Made by a program: the position numbers and the translations under genes. Under the pieces are notes generated by a model, which saw nothing but the letters and a program-made list of their open reading frames with translations, was not told the DNA's origin and ran no database searches. A stretch of DNA of 17,861 bases from Casp-actino8 sp001510455 (GTDB lineage: Bacteria; Actinomycetota; Acidimicrobiia; Acidimicrobiales; Ilumatobacteraceae): assembly GCA_027592035.1 (NCBI GenBank), contig JAQCIK010000031.1, positions 1-17,861 on the forward strand. The letters are read 5' to 3'. Below, piece by piece: positions 1-6,612 of the stretch; the first letter of the stretch is position 1; every line of letters begins with the position of its first letter.

Positions 1-114
1 ACGCCGACACCGGTCGGAACAGAAGCGGATCTCGCTCCACGAGCGCTCCCACTTCTTGCGCCATTCGATACGACGACCGCACGAGACACAGAACTTGTCG
101 TCGTGCTCACCCAC
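1..114 (-). CDS. DUF2256-like small zinc-finger protein (3' part cut by window edge)
   Basis: The minus strand encodes a short protein beginning VGEHDDKFCVSCGRRIEWRK and continuing through KKWERSWSEIRFCSDRCRR to the window edge, so the C-terminus is missing. A CxxC pair (FCVSC) and a CxxxC pair (CSDRC) flank a Trp/Lys/Arg-rich stretch, the layout I recall for DUF2256, a family of about 40-70 residues with no assigned function. Zinc binding is inferred from the four cysteines. I chose the GTG at 114 because it is the only start in this frame just before the motif. A GGAG lies directly against it, so the start is uncertain. The gene follows the Rieske oxygenase stop by 10 bp on the same strand and is probably the last or a late gene of that transcript. 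Confidence 0.7.
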   Translation of the reverse strand, partial: MGEHDDKFCVSCGRRIEWRKKWERSWSEIRFCSDRCRR

Positions 115-124
115 TCCAGTCAGG

Positions 125-1126
125 CTAGGCCGTCGTCGTCACGAGACGTTCGAGGATTCGTCGGAACTCGACGGTGTGCTTGTCGCTCCGAACGTGCACC
201 TGCCCCCGTTCCAGTGGAATCGACGTATCGGGTAGTCGCTCGAGAATCTTCAGGTCTTCGTCGAACACGCGAAGTTCGTAGTCGATCGCGTCCTTCTTGC
301 TGGCCTCGTCGGGACAATCGTTACGAAGCATGACCATGTGCACGCGGGTGGTGTGGAGAGTCATGGGCTGACACAGGAGAAGAATGTGATTGACCATTCC
401 GGTGATCGGAAGGAACAACTGAAGATTCGCCGAGAACGGAACCTGGAAGTGGTATTTCATCTCGCGAGGCTGGACGAGCGGATGCTCACCTGATGCGACG
501 AGGGGATCCTCGTGATTCTCGATCACGTGTGGATAATCGACGACGAAGCCCCAGCCGTCTTCGGTGCGTTCGGTGGTGTAGTCGTGAACCAGCCGATCCT
601 TGTCGGATCCGAACGTGCCGGAGTGAACGTACGGAAAGTGCGCGAAATCGAGAAAGTTGTCGACGATCTGGGCCGCCCCAGCGGTGACGTCGACCGGATC
701 GATCCAGACCTTCTCGAGAGTCGAGTCGTCCCAACGCGGAATCGAGATCGGGTCGGCCACCGGATCCTCCGGAGACACCCACACCAGTCCGTAGCGGACC
801 ATCACGTGAGGTGCGGTGAGCCGGGCCGGGGGAGGAGTGGTGTCGTCACCCATGGCCGGAACGTGGACACAGCGACCCTCGGCCGAGAACTGCCATCCGT
901 GATACGGACACTGGATCGTGTCGTTCACCACGCAGCCGTCCGACAGACGAGCGAACCGATGCGGACACATGTCGCGGAAGACGCGAATCTCGTCGGCCAG
1001 GCGAACGGCGACGTAGGCGTCTCCGACGAGTTCGAAGCGAGTCGGTTCGTGAGTGAACGATTCGACTCGCCCGACGGGATGCCAGACCCGTCGCAATTGC
1101 GGCGAAAGATTGGAGATCGAGGTCAT
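125..1126 (-). CDS. Rieske [2Fe-2S] non-heme iron oxygenase, alpha-subunit type
   Basis: This 333-residue protein has the two-part structure of a ring-hydroxylating or N/O-demethylating oxygenase. The N-terminal Rieske domain carries CPHRF (C54, H56) and CPYHGW (C73, H76), the four cluster ligands. The catalytic domain carries DNFLDFAHFPYVH, with D160 as the expected bridging aspartate and H163 and H168 as iron ligands; D290 in VFDEDLKILE fits the third ligand. Length and layout resemble VanA-like and methylxanthine-demethylase-like enzymes, which use O2 and electrons from a separate reductase. No reductase or ferredoxin gene is visible here. The ATG overlaps the upstream permease stop (ATGA, 1123-1126), so the oxygenase is translationally coupled to a nucleoside-type ABC transporter. 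I infer that it acts on the imported compound, perhaps a modified or N-methylated purine or nucleoside; the substrate is unknown. Confidence 0.93.
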   Translation of the reverse strand: MTSISNLSPQLRRVWHPVGRVESFTHEPTRFELVGDAYVAVRLADEIRVFRDMCPHRFARLSDGCVVNDTIQCPYHGWQFSAEGRCVHVPAMGDDTTPPPARLTAPHVMVRYGLVWVSPEDPVADPISIPRWDDSTLEKVWIDPVDVTAGAAQIVDNFLDFAHFPYVHSGTFGSDKDRLVHDYTTERTEDGWGFVVDYPHVIENHEDPLVASGEHPLVQPREMKYHFQVPFSANLQLFLPITGMVNHILLLCQPMTLHTTRVHMVMLRNDCPDEASKKDAIDYELRVFDEDLKILERLPDTSIPLERGQVHVRSDKHTVEFRRILERLVTTTA

Positions 1127-2082
1127 CGTTCTTCGCGCTCGTACGGAACACCGAGCGAAGCCGGCGCGCCGAGACGGCGGTGGGCGAAGCGACTCGATAT
1201 CAGAACGAGAACGACGATCGTCATGAAGAACGGCAGCGCATCGAGAACGTCACCGCTGATGTTCACGTTTCGAGCCTTGAGAGCGGTACCGAGTGACTGC
1301 AACGCACCGAACAAGTACGCACCCACCAGCGTCAGCCCGGGGCGCCAGAAGCCGAAGATCACGAGAGCGATGGCGATCCAGCCGGCACCCTTCGTCATAC
1401 CGTCGACCCACAGTGGAACGATGGCGAGGCTGTAGAACACGCCACCGAGTCCGGCGAGTGATCCTCCGAGCACCGTGTGGAGATAGCGGTACTTCACCAC
1501 GTTGATACCCATGGCATCGGCCGTCTGGGGCGACTCGCCGACGGCCCGCAACTGGAGGCCGATCTTCGTGCGGAACAGGTACCACGACGCAACCGCGACC
1601 ATCACCCACGACACGTAGGTGAGGATCGTCTGGTTGAACACGATCGGGCCGAGCACCGGCATGTCACCCAGACCGAGAACGTCGAGTTTGCGAATCGGCC
1701 GATCGACCGGGTTGGCCGCGACCTCCCAGATGTTGGCGAAGTAACTCGACAGACCCACTCCACCGGCCGCGATGGTGATGGCGAGACCGGCGACCGTCTG
1801 GTTGGTGCGCAACGTGATGCAGAGGAAGGCGTGCAGAAGTGATGTGAGAGCTCCGGCCGCCATTCCCATCAGAATCGAGATGAGAACCGTGAACCACGCC
1901 GAGCCTCCGACGTGCTGTGACGCCCAGGCTCCGGTGACGGCACCGATGAGCATGGTTCCTTCCACACCCAGGTTGAGAACTCCGCTGCGTTCGGTGAACA
2001 CGCCACCCAAGGCAGCGAAGAAAAGTGGTGTTCCGTAGAACACGGCCGAGGCCGTGATGACGACGAGAAGGTTGGTGTTCAC
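1123..2082 (-). CDS. ABC transporter permease, BPD_transp_2 family (nucleoside type, second permease)
   Basis: This 319-residue, strongly hydrophobic protein has roughly eight to ten predicted membrane segments. The NLGVEGTMLIGAVTG segment near residue 38 is the conserved EGxxxxGA-type coupling region of BMP/nucleoside-type ABC permeases such as B. subtilis YufQ/NupQ. It should form the membrane channel with the other permease (2079-3182) and be powered by the ATPase at 3179-4702. It starts with GTG inside the stop of the preceding permease (GTGA, 2079-2082) and its own stop overlaps the oxygenase start. All junctions are therefore of the coupled type, pointing to one polycistronic message. 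The family match is from memory of conserved motifs; the transported substrate cannot be read from the permease. Confidence 0.92.
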   Translation of the reverse strand: MNTNLLVVITASAVFYGTPLFFAALGGVFTERSGVLNLGVEGTMLIGAVTGAWASQHVGGSAWFTVLISILMGMAAGALTSLLHAFLCITLRTNQTVAGLAITIAAGGVGLSSYFANIWEVAANPVDRPIRKLDVLGLGDMPVLGPIVFNQTILTYVSWVMVAVASWYLFRTKIGLQLRAVGESPQTADAMGINVVKYRYLHTVLGGSLAGLGGVFYSLAIVPLWVDGMTKGAGWIAIALVIFGFWRPGLTLVGAYLFGALQSLGTALKARNVNISGDVLDALPFFMTIVVLVLISSRFAHRRLGAPASLGVPYEREER

Positions 2083-3182
2083 GACGCCACCGCCTGGGCT
2101 CGTCGGCGGTTGGGTCTGATGCGGTAGCGAACCAAGATCTCACCGGCCACGGCCGTGAACAGAATGAGGCCCTGGATCGTTCCCACCAGGCCGCTCGGGA
2201 AGTCGGGACCCTGCAGTGCGTAGCCAGCGTTGGTCAGACCGCCCAACAAGAACGCGACCAACAGTGTGGAGAACGGATTGAAGCGGGCGAGTGCCGCCAC
2301 CACGATGCCGGTGTATCCGAAACCGCCCAGCTGCAGTCCTTTGGCGTCGAGGATGTGGCGGAAGTCGCCCACATCGGACGCACCACCGAGTCCGGCCAAG
2401 GCACCCGACAAGGCCATGACGAGAACGATCGTCGAACGTGTGCGGATACCGGCGTAGCGCGCGGCGCGTGGCGAGTCGGCGATCACACCCACCTCGAAAC
2501 CGAACCGAGTCCGCTTGTACAGCACCCAGATCGCGCCGGCGGCGATCACAGCGATCAAGAAACCGAGCGGAATCTTCACCCCACCGATCACGTAGTCGGT
2601 CCACTCGTTGCGCTCGGCGATCGATTTACCCGACGGGAAACCCATCGATCGCGGATCACGCCAGTACGAACGAGAGTTGAAGATCAGATAGTTCAACAAG
2701 ATGCCGGCGATGTAGTTGAGCATCAACGACGTGATGATCTCGTTGGTGTTGAAGCGAGCTTTCAATACACCGACGATCGATCCGTAGGCGGCTCCGAAGA
2801 GCATGCCCATCACGACCATTGCGACCACGGCCACGCCGACCGGCTGACCGGTCATGGCGATTCCGACCCAGGCGGCACCGATCGCACCGACGTAGAACTG
2901 ACCCTCGCCACCGATGTTGATGACACCCATGCGGAACGCCACGGCGGCACACAGTCCGGTGAAAGCGAAAGGAGTGGCGGTGATGAGAGTGCCCTGAAGA
3001 GGTCGTTTGCCGAGGAAGCCTCGCTCGAGGATGCGGTCGTAGACCTCGAGCGGATTCTTTCCCGTGAGCCACAGCACGATCGCTCCGAGAACGAGTGCCG
3101 TGACGAGTGAAATCACCGGGATGGCCCAGTTGAGCCACCGAGGTTGTTCGAGCCGGCGCTCGAGGCGGACGGGAGTCCTCAC
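2079..3182 (-). CDS. ABC transporter permease, BPD_transp_2 family (nucleoside type, first permease)
   Basis: This 367-residue inner-membrane protein has a basic cytoplasmic N-terminus (MRTPVRLERRLEQPRW), then a first helix around residues 19-42 and several further helices. The motif FRMGVINIGGEGQFYVGAIG is characteristic of the larger permease of BMP-type nucleoside importers (YufP/NupP-like). The GTG start lies in the stop of the ATPase gene (GTGA, 3179-3182), and the stop overlaps the next permease start. Gene order ATPase, large permease, small permease is the usual order for this transporter class. Its partner in the heterodimeric channel is the 1123-2082 product. Confidence 0.92.
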   Translation of the reverse strand: MRTPVRLERRLEQPRWLNWAIPVISLVTALVLGAIVLWLTGKNPLEVYDRILERGFLGKRPLQGTLITATPFAFTGLCAAVAFRMGVINIGGEGQFYVGAIGAAWVGIAMTGQPVGVAVVAMVVMGMLFGAAYGSIVGVLKARFNTNEIITSLMLNYIAGILLNYLIFNSRSYWRDPRSMGFPSGKSIAERNEWTDYVIGGVKIPLGFLIAVIAAGAIWVLYKRTRFGFEVGVIADSPRAARYAGIRTRSTIVLVMALSGALAGLGGASDVGDFRHILDAKGLQLGGFGYTGIVVAALARFNPFSTLLVAFLLGGLTNAGYALQGPDFPSGLVGTIQGLILFTAVAGEILVRYRIRPNRRRAQAVAS

Positions 3183-4702
3183 TGCGCCACCTCCTGGGTG
3201 GCCCCGCCCATGGTGAGGCCGATGCGCTGACGGTCGGCACCGTCGGCCGACAAGTCGTCGACGATCCGACCCTCGTAGATGACGAGGATGCGGTCGGCGA
3301 GCGACATGATCTCGTCGAGATCCTCACTGATGAGCAGGATTCCCACACCGCCTTCGGCTGCATCGACGAGTCGGTCGCGCACGGTCTCGATGGCGCCCAC
3401 GTCGAGACCCCGAGTGGGTGATGCCGCGACCAACACCTTGGGCATGGCCGAGAACTCGCGGGCGAGCAGAACCTTCTGCACGTTGCCACCCGACAGCAAG
3501 CGGACGGGCGTGGACGTGTTGGGAGTCTTCACGTCGTAGCGATCGACGAGATCGCTTGCCTGATCGCGAATGGCTTTGCGACGCAACATACGGAAAGGTG
3601 ACAGCTCGCGGCTCCGGTAGTTCTTGAGAGCCATGTTGTCCTCGACTGAATGACTCGAGGCGAGACCGGTGTGCAGACGATCCTCGGGAATGTGAGCGAT
3701 ACCGCTGTCGATGGCTACTCGTGCCCGTCCTGATTGGAGCATGCGTCCGGCGACCGAAATCGACCCGGCGTTGAAGCCGCGCATGCCGGCGATCACCTCG
3801 GCGAGTTCACGTTGGCCGTTGCCAGCGACTCCGGCCACTCCGACGATTTCTCCTCGACCGACGGTGAGCGACACCGACTGGACGGCGACTCGACCGCGAT
3901 CGTCGGTGGCCGTGACATCGGTGAGTTCGAGCACTGTGCTCGAAGTGTCGGCTCGGTTGACGCGCGTGACTCGTGAGAATTCGACCGAGCGGCCGACCAT
4001 CATGCTCGCGAGCTCTCGTGTGCTCGTGTTGGCCGTGTCGACAGTGCCGACCGTGCGACCGCCGCGCAGAACCGTCACCCGGTCGGAGACCTTCATGACT
4101 TCGTCGAGTTTGTGTGAGATGAAGATGACCGTGCGACCTTCGGTGACCATCGCGCGCAAGGTGTTGAAGAGGACATCGGCTTCGTTGGGTGTGAGCACCG
4201 CAGTGGGTTCGTCGAGAATGAGGATTCGAGCGCCGCGATACAGCGTCTTGATGATCTCGACTCGCTGCTGTTCACCGACGCTCAACTGCCAGATTCGTGC
4301 CGACGGATCGACGGCGAGTCCGTAGCGATCGCTGATCTCCTTCACGCGTGCCGCAACGGCCTGCTGATTCATGAGGAAGGGGGCATCGTCTTCGCCGAGC
4401 ACCACGTTCTCGGCCACGGTGAAGGTCTCGACCAGGCGGAAGTGCTGGTGCACCATGCCGATTCCGGCGTGCAGGGCATCCTTGGGCGACGAGAAGTGGA
4501 CCTCGTCACCGTTCACCTCGACGGTGCCCTCATCGGGTCGGTAGAGGCCGGTCAGGATGTTCGACAGAGTCGACTTACCGGCCCCGTTCTCTCCGAGGAG
4601 AGCGTGGACTTCACCGGGTCGGACATCGAGGTCGACGCCGTCGTTCGCCACCACCCCCGGAAACCTCTTCACGATCCCCGTCATGCGGACCGCACTCTGC
4701 AT
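3179..4702 (-). CDS. ABC transporter ATP-binding protein with two nucleotide-binding domains (nucleoside/sugar type)
   Basis: This 507-residue cytoplasmic ATPase contains two tandem ABC domains. Domain 1 has Walker A GENGAGKST, a Q-loop in MVHQHFRLVE, signature LSVGEQQRVEI and Walker B ILILDEPTAVLTP. Domain 2 has a degenerate Walker A (GVAGNGQREL), signature LLSGGNVQKVLLAREF and ASPTRGLDVGA in place of a standard Walker B end. This asymmetric pattern is typical of YufO/NupO- and RbsA-type ATPases, in which one site hydrolyses ATP and the other is impaired. MVHQHF favours the BMP/nucleoside branch. The ATG at 4702 has a purine-rich AAGGTGGGG a few bases upstream. The start lies 152 bp after the lipoprotein gene, and that gap holds a hairpin and a possible promoter, so this gene may have a lower or separate supply of transcript. 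Confidence 0.93.
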   Translation of the reverse strand: MQSAVRMTGIVKRFPGVVANDGVDLDVRPGEVHALLGENGAGKSTLSNILTGLYRPDEGTVEVNGDEVHFSSPKDALHAGIGMVHQHFRLVETFTVAENVVLGEDDAPFLMNQQAVAARVKEISDRYGLAVDPSARIWQLSVGEQQRVEIIKTLYRGARILILDEPTAVLTPNEADVLFNTLRAMVTEGRTVIFISHKLDEVMKVSDRVTVLRGGRTVGTVDTANTSTRELASMMVGRSVEFSRVTRVNRADTSSTVLELTDVTATDDRGRVAVQSVSLTVGRGEIVGVAGVAGNGQRELAEVIAGMRGFNAGSISVAGRMLQSGRARVAIDSGIAHIPEDRLHTGLASSHSVEDNMALKNYRSRELSPFRMLRRKAIRDQASDLVDRYDVKTPNTSTPVRLLSGGNVQKVLLAREFSAMPKVLVAASPTRGLDVGAIETVRDRLVDAAEGGVGILLISEDLDEIMSLADRILVIYEGRIVDDLSADGADRQRIGLTMGGATQEVAQ

Positions 4703-4727
4703 ATCCCCACCTTCCCCTGCGTCGGTG

Positions 4728-4733
4728 ACCCTA
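4728..4733 (-). promoter_or_regulatory. Possible -10 element (TAGGGT) upstream of the ABC ATPase gene
   Basis: On the minus strand a TAGGGT hexamer ends 25 bases before the ATPase ATG (4702), in the gap after the lipoprotein gene. It matches the TANNNT pattern of actinobacterial sigma-A -10 elements and is identical to hexamers before the genes at 8844 and 15559. No convincing -35 is visible at 16-18 bp. Treat it as a candidate internal promoter. Confidence 0.3.
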
Positions 4734-4794
4734 ATGGAACCGGACCCTCAGCCACGAAAGACCAACACTCATGACAGACCCGGTCCGAGAAACA

Positions 4795-4828
4795 CGTGGG
4801 GTGGGTTCCGAGCGGAACCCACCCCACG
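4795..4828 (-). terminator. Perfect 16-bp hairpin between the lipoprotein and ATPase genes
   Basis: Two perfectly complementary 16-base arms (4795-4810 and 4813-4828, GC-rich, CGTGGGGTGGG... form) surround a 2-base centre; in RNA the loop would open to about 6-8 bases. The hairpin lies 26 bp after the lipoprotein stop and 92 bp before the ATPase start. On the minus strand it is followed by GTGTTTCTC, not a real U-tract, so it is more likely a partial terminator or 3'-end stabiliser that lets the binding protein be made in excess over the membrane parts, as is common in ABC operons. That role is inferred. Confidence 0.6.
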
Positions 4829-4854
4829 ACGACGAGTCGTTGTACGGACCTCGG

Positions 4855-6123
4855 TCAGCTGGCGGGGATCTCTCCGTTGACGCCTTCGACGAGATACATC
4901 ATCGACATGAGTTCACCGAAGGTGTGGCACACGCCAGCAGCCAACTGCTCGGTTCCCTTGTTGTCGACGATCGGTCCACAGAACATCGAACCTGGCTTCT
5001 CGGCGAACTCGGCCTTCTTCACCTCGATGGCGTCGATCGTCTCCTGAGCGACGATCTTGCCGTAGGGGGCGAGCTTGACGAATTCGTCGTTGAGAGCGCC
5101 GTAGTAGTTGCCGGCGATCCAGTTGCCGTCGAGAGCGGCCTGGATACGCGGGATGTGGTACACGTCCCAGTGATACGTGGTGGCGGTCAGCCACACCTCG
5201 GGGTAGTTCGTGCTCTGGTCGCTGTCGTAACCGGCCCACGGAACACCTGCGGCGGCCGCAGCATCACCGGAAGCCGGCGAGTCCTGCGACTTCACACCGA
5301 TCACGTCGGCACCGTCAGCGATGAGCTGTTCGGCCGACTTTCGCTCGAGAGCCGGATCGAACCAGGTGTTCGTCCAGAGGAGCGTGACTTCGGCACCAGG
5401 ATTGGTGGCGCGTGCACCCATGGTCCAGGCATTCACACCGCGCACCACTTCCGGAATCGGGAAGGCGGCGATGATGCCGAGCTTGCCGGTTTCCGAGGCG
5501 GCGCCAGCGGCCATACCCGTGAGGTAGTCGGTGTCTTCGGCCGAGCCGTAGAACTGCGACAGGTTCGGAGCGCTCAAGAAGCCGGTGGCGAACTCGAAGC
5601 AGATGTCGGGATTGTTGGCCGCCGCCTCAGCGAAGGCGTCCTGGAATCCGAATGACGTGCCGATGATGTAGGTGTTGCCGTCGGCGATCAGGTCGTCGAT
5701 CACCTGCAGGACCTGCGGGCCCTCGGGCACGTTCTCCTTGTAGGTGGTTTCGATGGCGTCACCGAAGTGAGCCTGAGCCGCCTCACGTGACTCGTTGTGA
5801 GCCTGAGTCCAACCACCGTCGTTGATCGGGCCCACGTACACCCACGCGGCCTTCAGCGGACCGTCGTCGGGTGCACAGTCGATGACCGGGCTCTCGGCGA
5901 GGCCACCGGCCTCGGCCGGCAGATCCTCCCAGGCCGTGAAGTTGGCGAGTGAGAACTTCTCGCCGCCACCTGTGTCACCACCGCCGGTGTCGCCGCCACC
6001 GGACGGCGCTTCGGTCTCGGGGGTGCTGGACGAGTCACCGTCATCGCCTCCACAGGCCGCGATTCCCAAACTCAGGGCCGCAGCGAGAGCGATGCCGATC
6101 GACCCACGGGTCTTTCTACGCAT
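4855..6123 (-). CDS. BMP-family ABC transporter substrate-binding lipoprotein
   Basis: This 422-residue exported lipoprotein should deliver its ligand to the ABC permeases downstream. The N-terminus MRRKTRGSIGIALAAALSLG followed by IAAC (C24) is a lipoprotein signal peptide with lipobox; it is followed by an acidic/Ser stretch and a flexible GGGDT repeat linker (about residues 25-54). The mature domain has BMP/Med (PF02608-type) features: AAWVYVGPINDGGWTQAHNE, the segment IIGTSFGFQDA, and GVKSQDSP. Known BMP proteins (PnrA, BmpA, NupN) bind purine nucleosides, which is the main reason to call the system nucleoside-like; a related heterocycle remains possible. A very strong Shine-Dalgarno sits just before the ATG. 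The gene lies 45 bp after the PPOX gene, so transcription from upstream may continue into it. Confidence 0.93.
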   Translation of the reverse strand: MRRKTRGSIGIALAAALSLGIAACGGDDGDSSSTPETEAPSGGGDTGGGDTGGGEKFSLANFTAWEDLPAEAGGLAESPVIDCAPDDGPLKAAWVYVGPINDGGWTQAHNESREAAQAHFGDAIETTYKENVPEGPQVLQVIDDLIADGNTYIIGTSFGFQDAFAEAAANNPDICFEFATGFLSAPNLSQFYGSAEDTDYLTGMAAGAASETGKLGIIAAFPIPEVVRGVNAWTMGARATNPGAEVTLLWTNTWFDPALERKSAEQLIADGADVIGVKSQDSPASGDAAAAAGVPWAGYDSDQSTNYPEVWLTATTYHWDVYHIPRIQAALDGNWIAGNYYGALNDEFVKLAPYGKIVAQETIDAIEVKKAEFAEKPGSMFCGPIVDNKGTEQLAAGVCHTFGELMSMMYLVEGVNGEIPAS

Positions 6124-6127
6124 TGTT

Positions 6128-6134
6128 TCCTCCC
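6128..6134 (-). promoter_or_regulatory. Strong Shine-Dalgarno (GGGAGGA) of the BMP lipoprotein
   Basis: GAGGGAGGAAACA directly precedes the ATG at 6123, with the GGGAGG core about five bases from the start. It is the best ribosome binding site in the window, consistent with high demand for the binding protein, and it fixes the start of the signal peptide. Confidence 0.75.
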
Positions 6135-6168
6135 TCAGATCGGCCGGGGGACGGCCGACGAGCCGACC

Positions 6169-6612
6169 TTAGTCGTCGTTCACTGAGGGTTCAGGAAGGT
6201 CGGACGAAATGTTCATGACCACGCCACAATCGGCCGTCGTGCGCCGTCGGAGGCGATCTCTGATGGTGCCACTCCAGACCACGAGGCGGTACTGAATGCC
6301 GTACTTGCGGGCCACGGCGGCCTCGACCCCGGCGAACTCGGAACCGGTGACCACTCGCGCCGTCACGTCGATGGCGACAGTGCCGGGTTTCCGTCGACCC
6401 CGGACGTCGCACGGCTGGATCGTGGCTCGCGGATCGTTGGCCAGACGCCTCACTTTGGCGGCATCACCCGCCGTGGTGAAGCAGAGTTCGTCGCGTCCGT
6501 ACGGAGCGATCCACACCGGGGTAGCAACCGGGGTGCCGTCGCGACGAAAACTCACGAACGAGACGTAACGCTCCTCGGCCAACTGGCGAATCGTCGTGGA
6601 GTGGTCGGTCAT
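6169..6612 (-). CDS. PPOX-class (pyridoxamine-phosphate-oxidase-fold) putative F420-dependent oxidoreductase
   Basis: This 147-residue protein has the split-barrel signature YVSFVSFRRDGTPVATPVWI near the N-terminus, followed by LCFTTAGDAAKVRRLANDPR, the pattern of actinobacterial PPOX-class proteins of the Rv1155/Rv2061 kind. Members bind F420, FMN or heme; F420 is likely but cannot be proven from sequence alone. The expected form is a cytoplasmic homodimer. Its ATG overlaps the helicase stop by 4 bp (ATGA, 6609-6612), so the two are co-translated, though no functional link between them is obvious. The C-terminus (residues about 128-147) is polar and probably disordered. Confidence 0.85.
   Translation of the reverse strand: MTDHSTTIRQLAEERYVSFVSFRRDGTPVATPVWIAPYGRDELCFTTAGDAAKVRRLANDPRATIQPCDVRGRRKPGTVAIDVTARVVTGSEFAGVEAAVARKYGIQYRLVVWSGTIRDRLRRRTTADCGVVMNISSDLPEPSVNDD

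Noticed and set aside
512..1435. Long plus-strand open frame opposite the Rieske and permease genes
   Set aside because: It is antisense to two well-supported genes, reads as Arg/Val-rich low-information protein, and matches no family.
2355..3110. 251-codon plus-strand open frame rich in His/Asp opposite a permease
   Set aside because: Composition reflects reverse reading of a hydrophobic membrane protein; no start signal or family.
4771..5655. 294-codon plus-strand open frame opposite the BMP gene
   Set aside because: The minus-strand BMP lipoprotein has a signal peptide, lipobox and strong ribosome site; the plus frame is its shadow in GC-rich DNA.
6124..6168. Possible terminator between the PPOX and BMP genes
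   Set aside because: Only a 5-bp CGGCC/GGCCG stem and no T-run; too weak to list as a feature.
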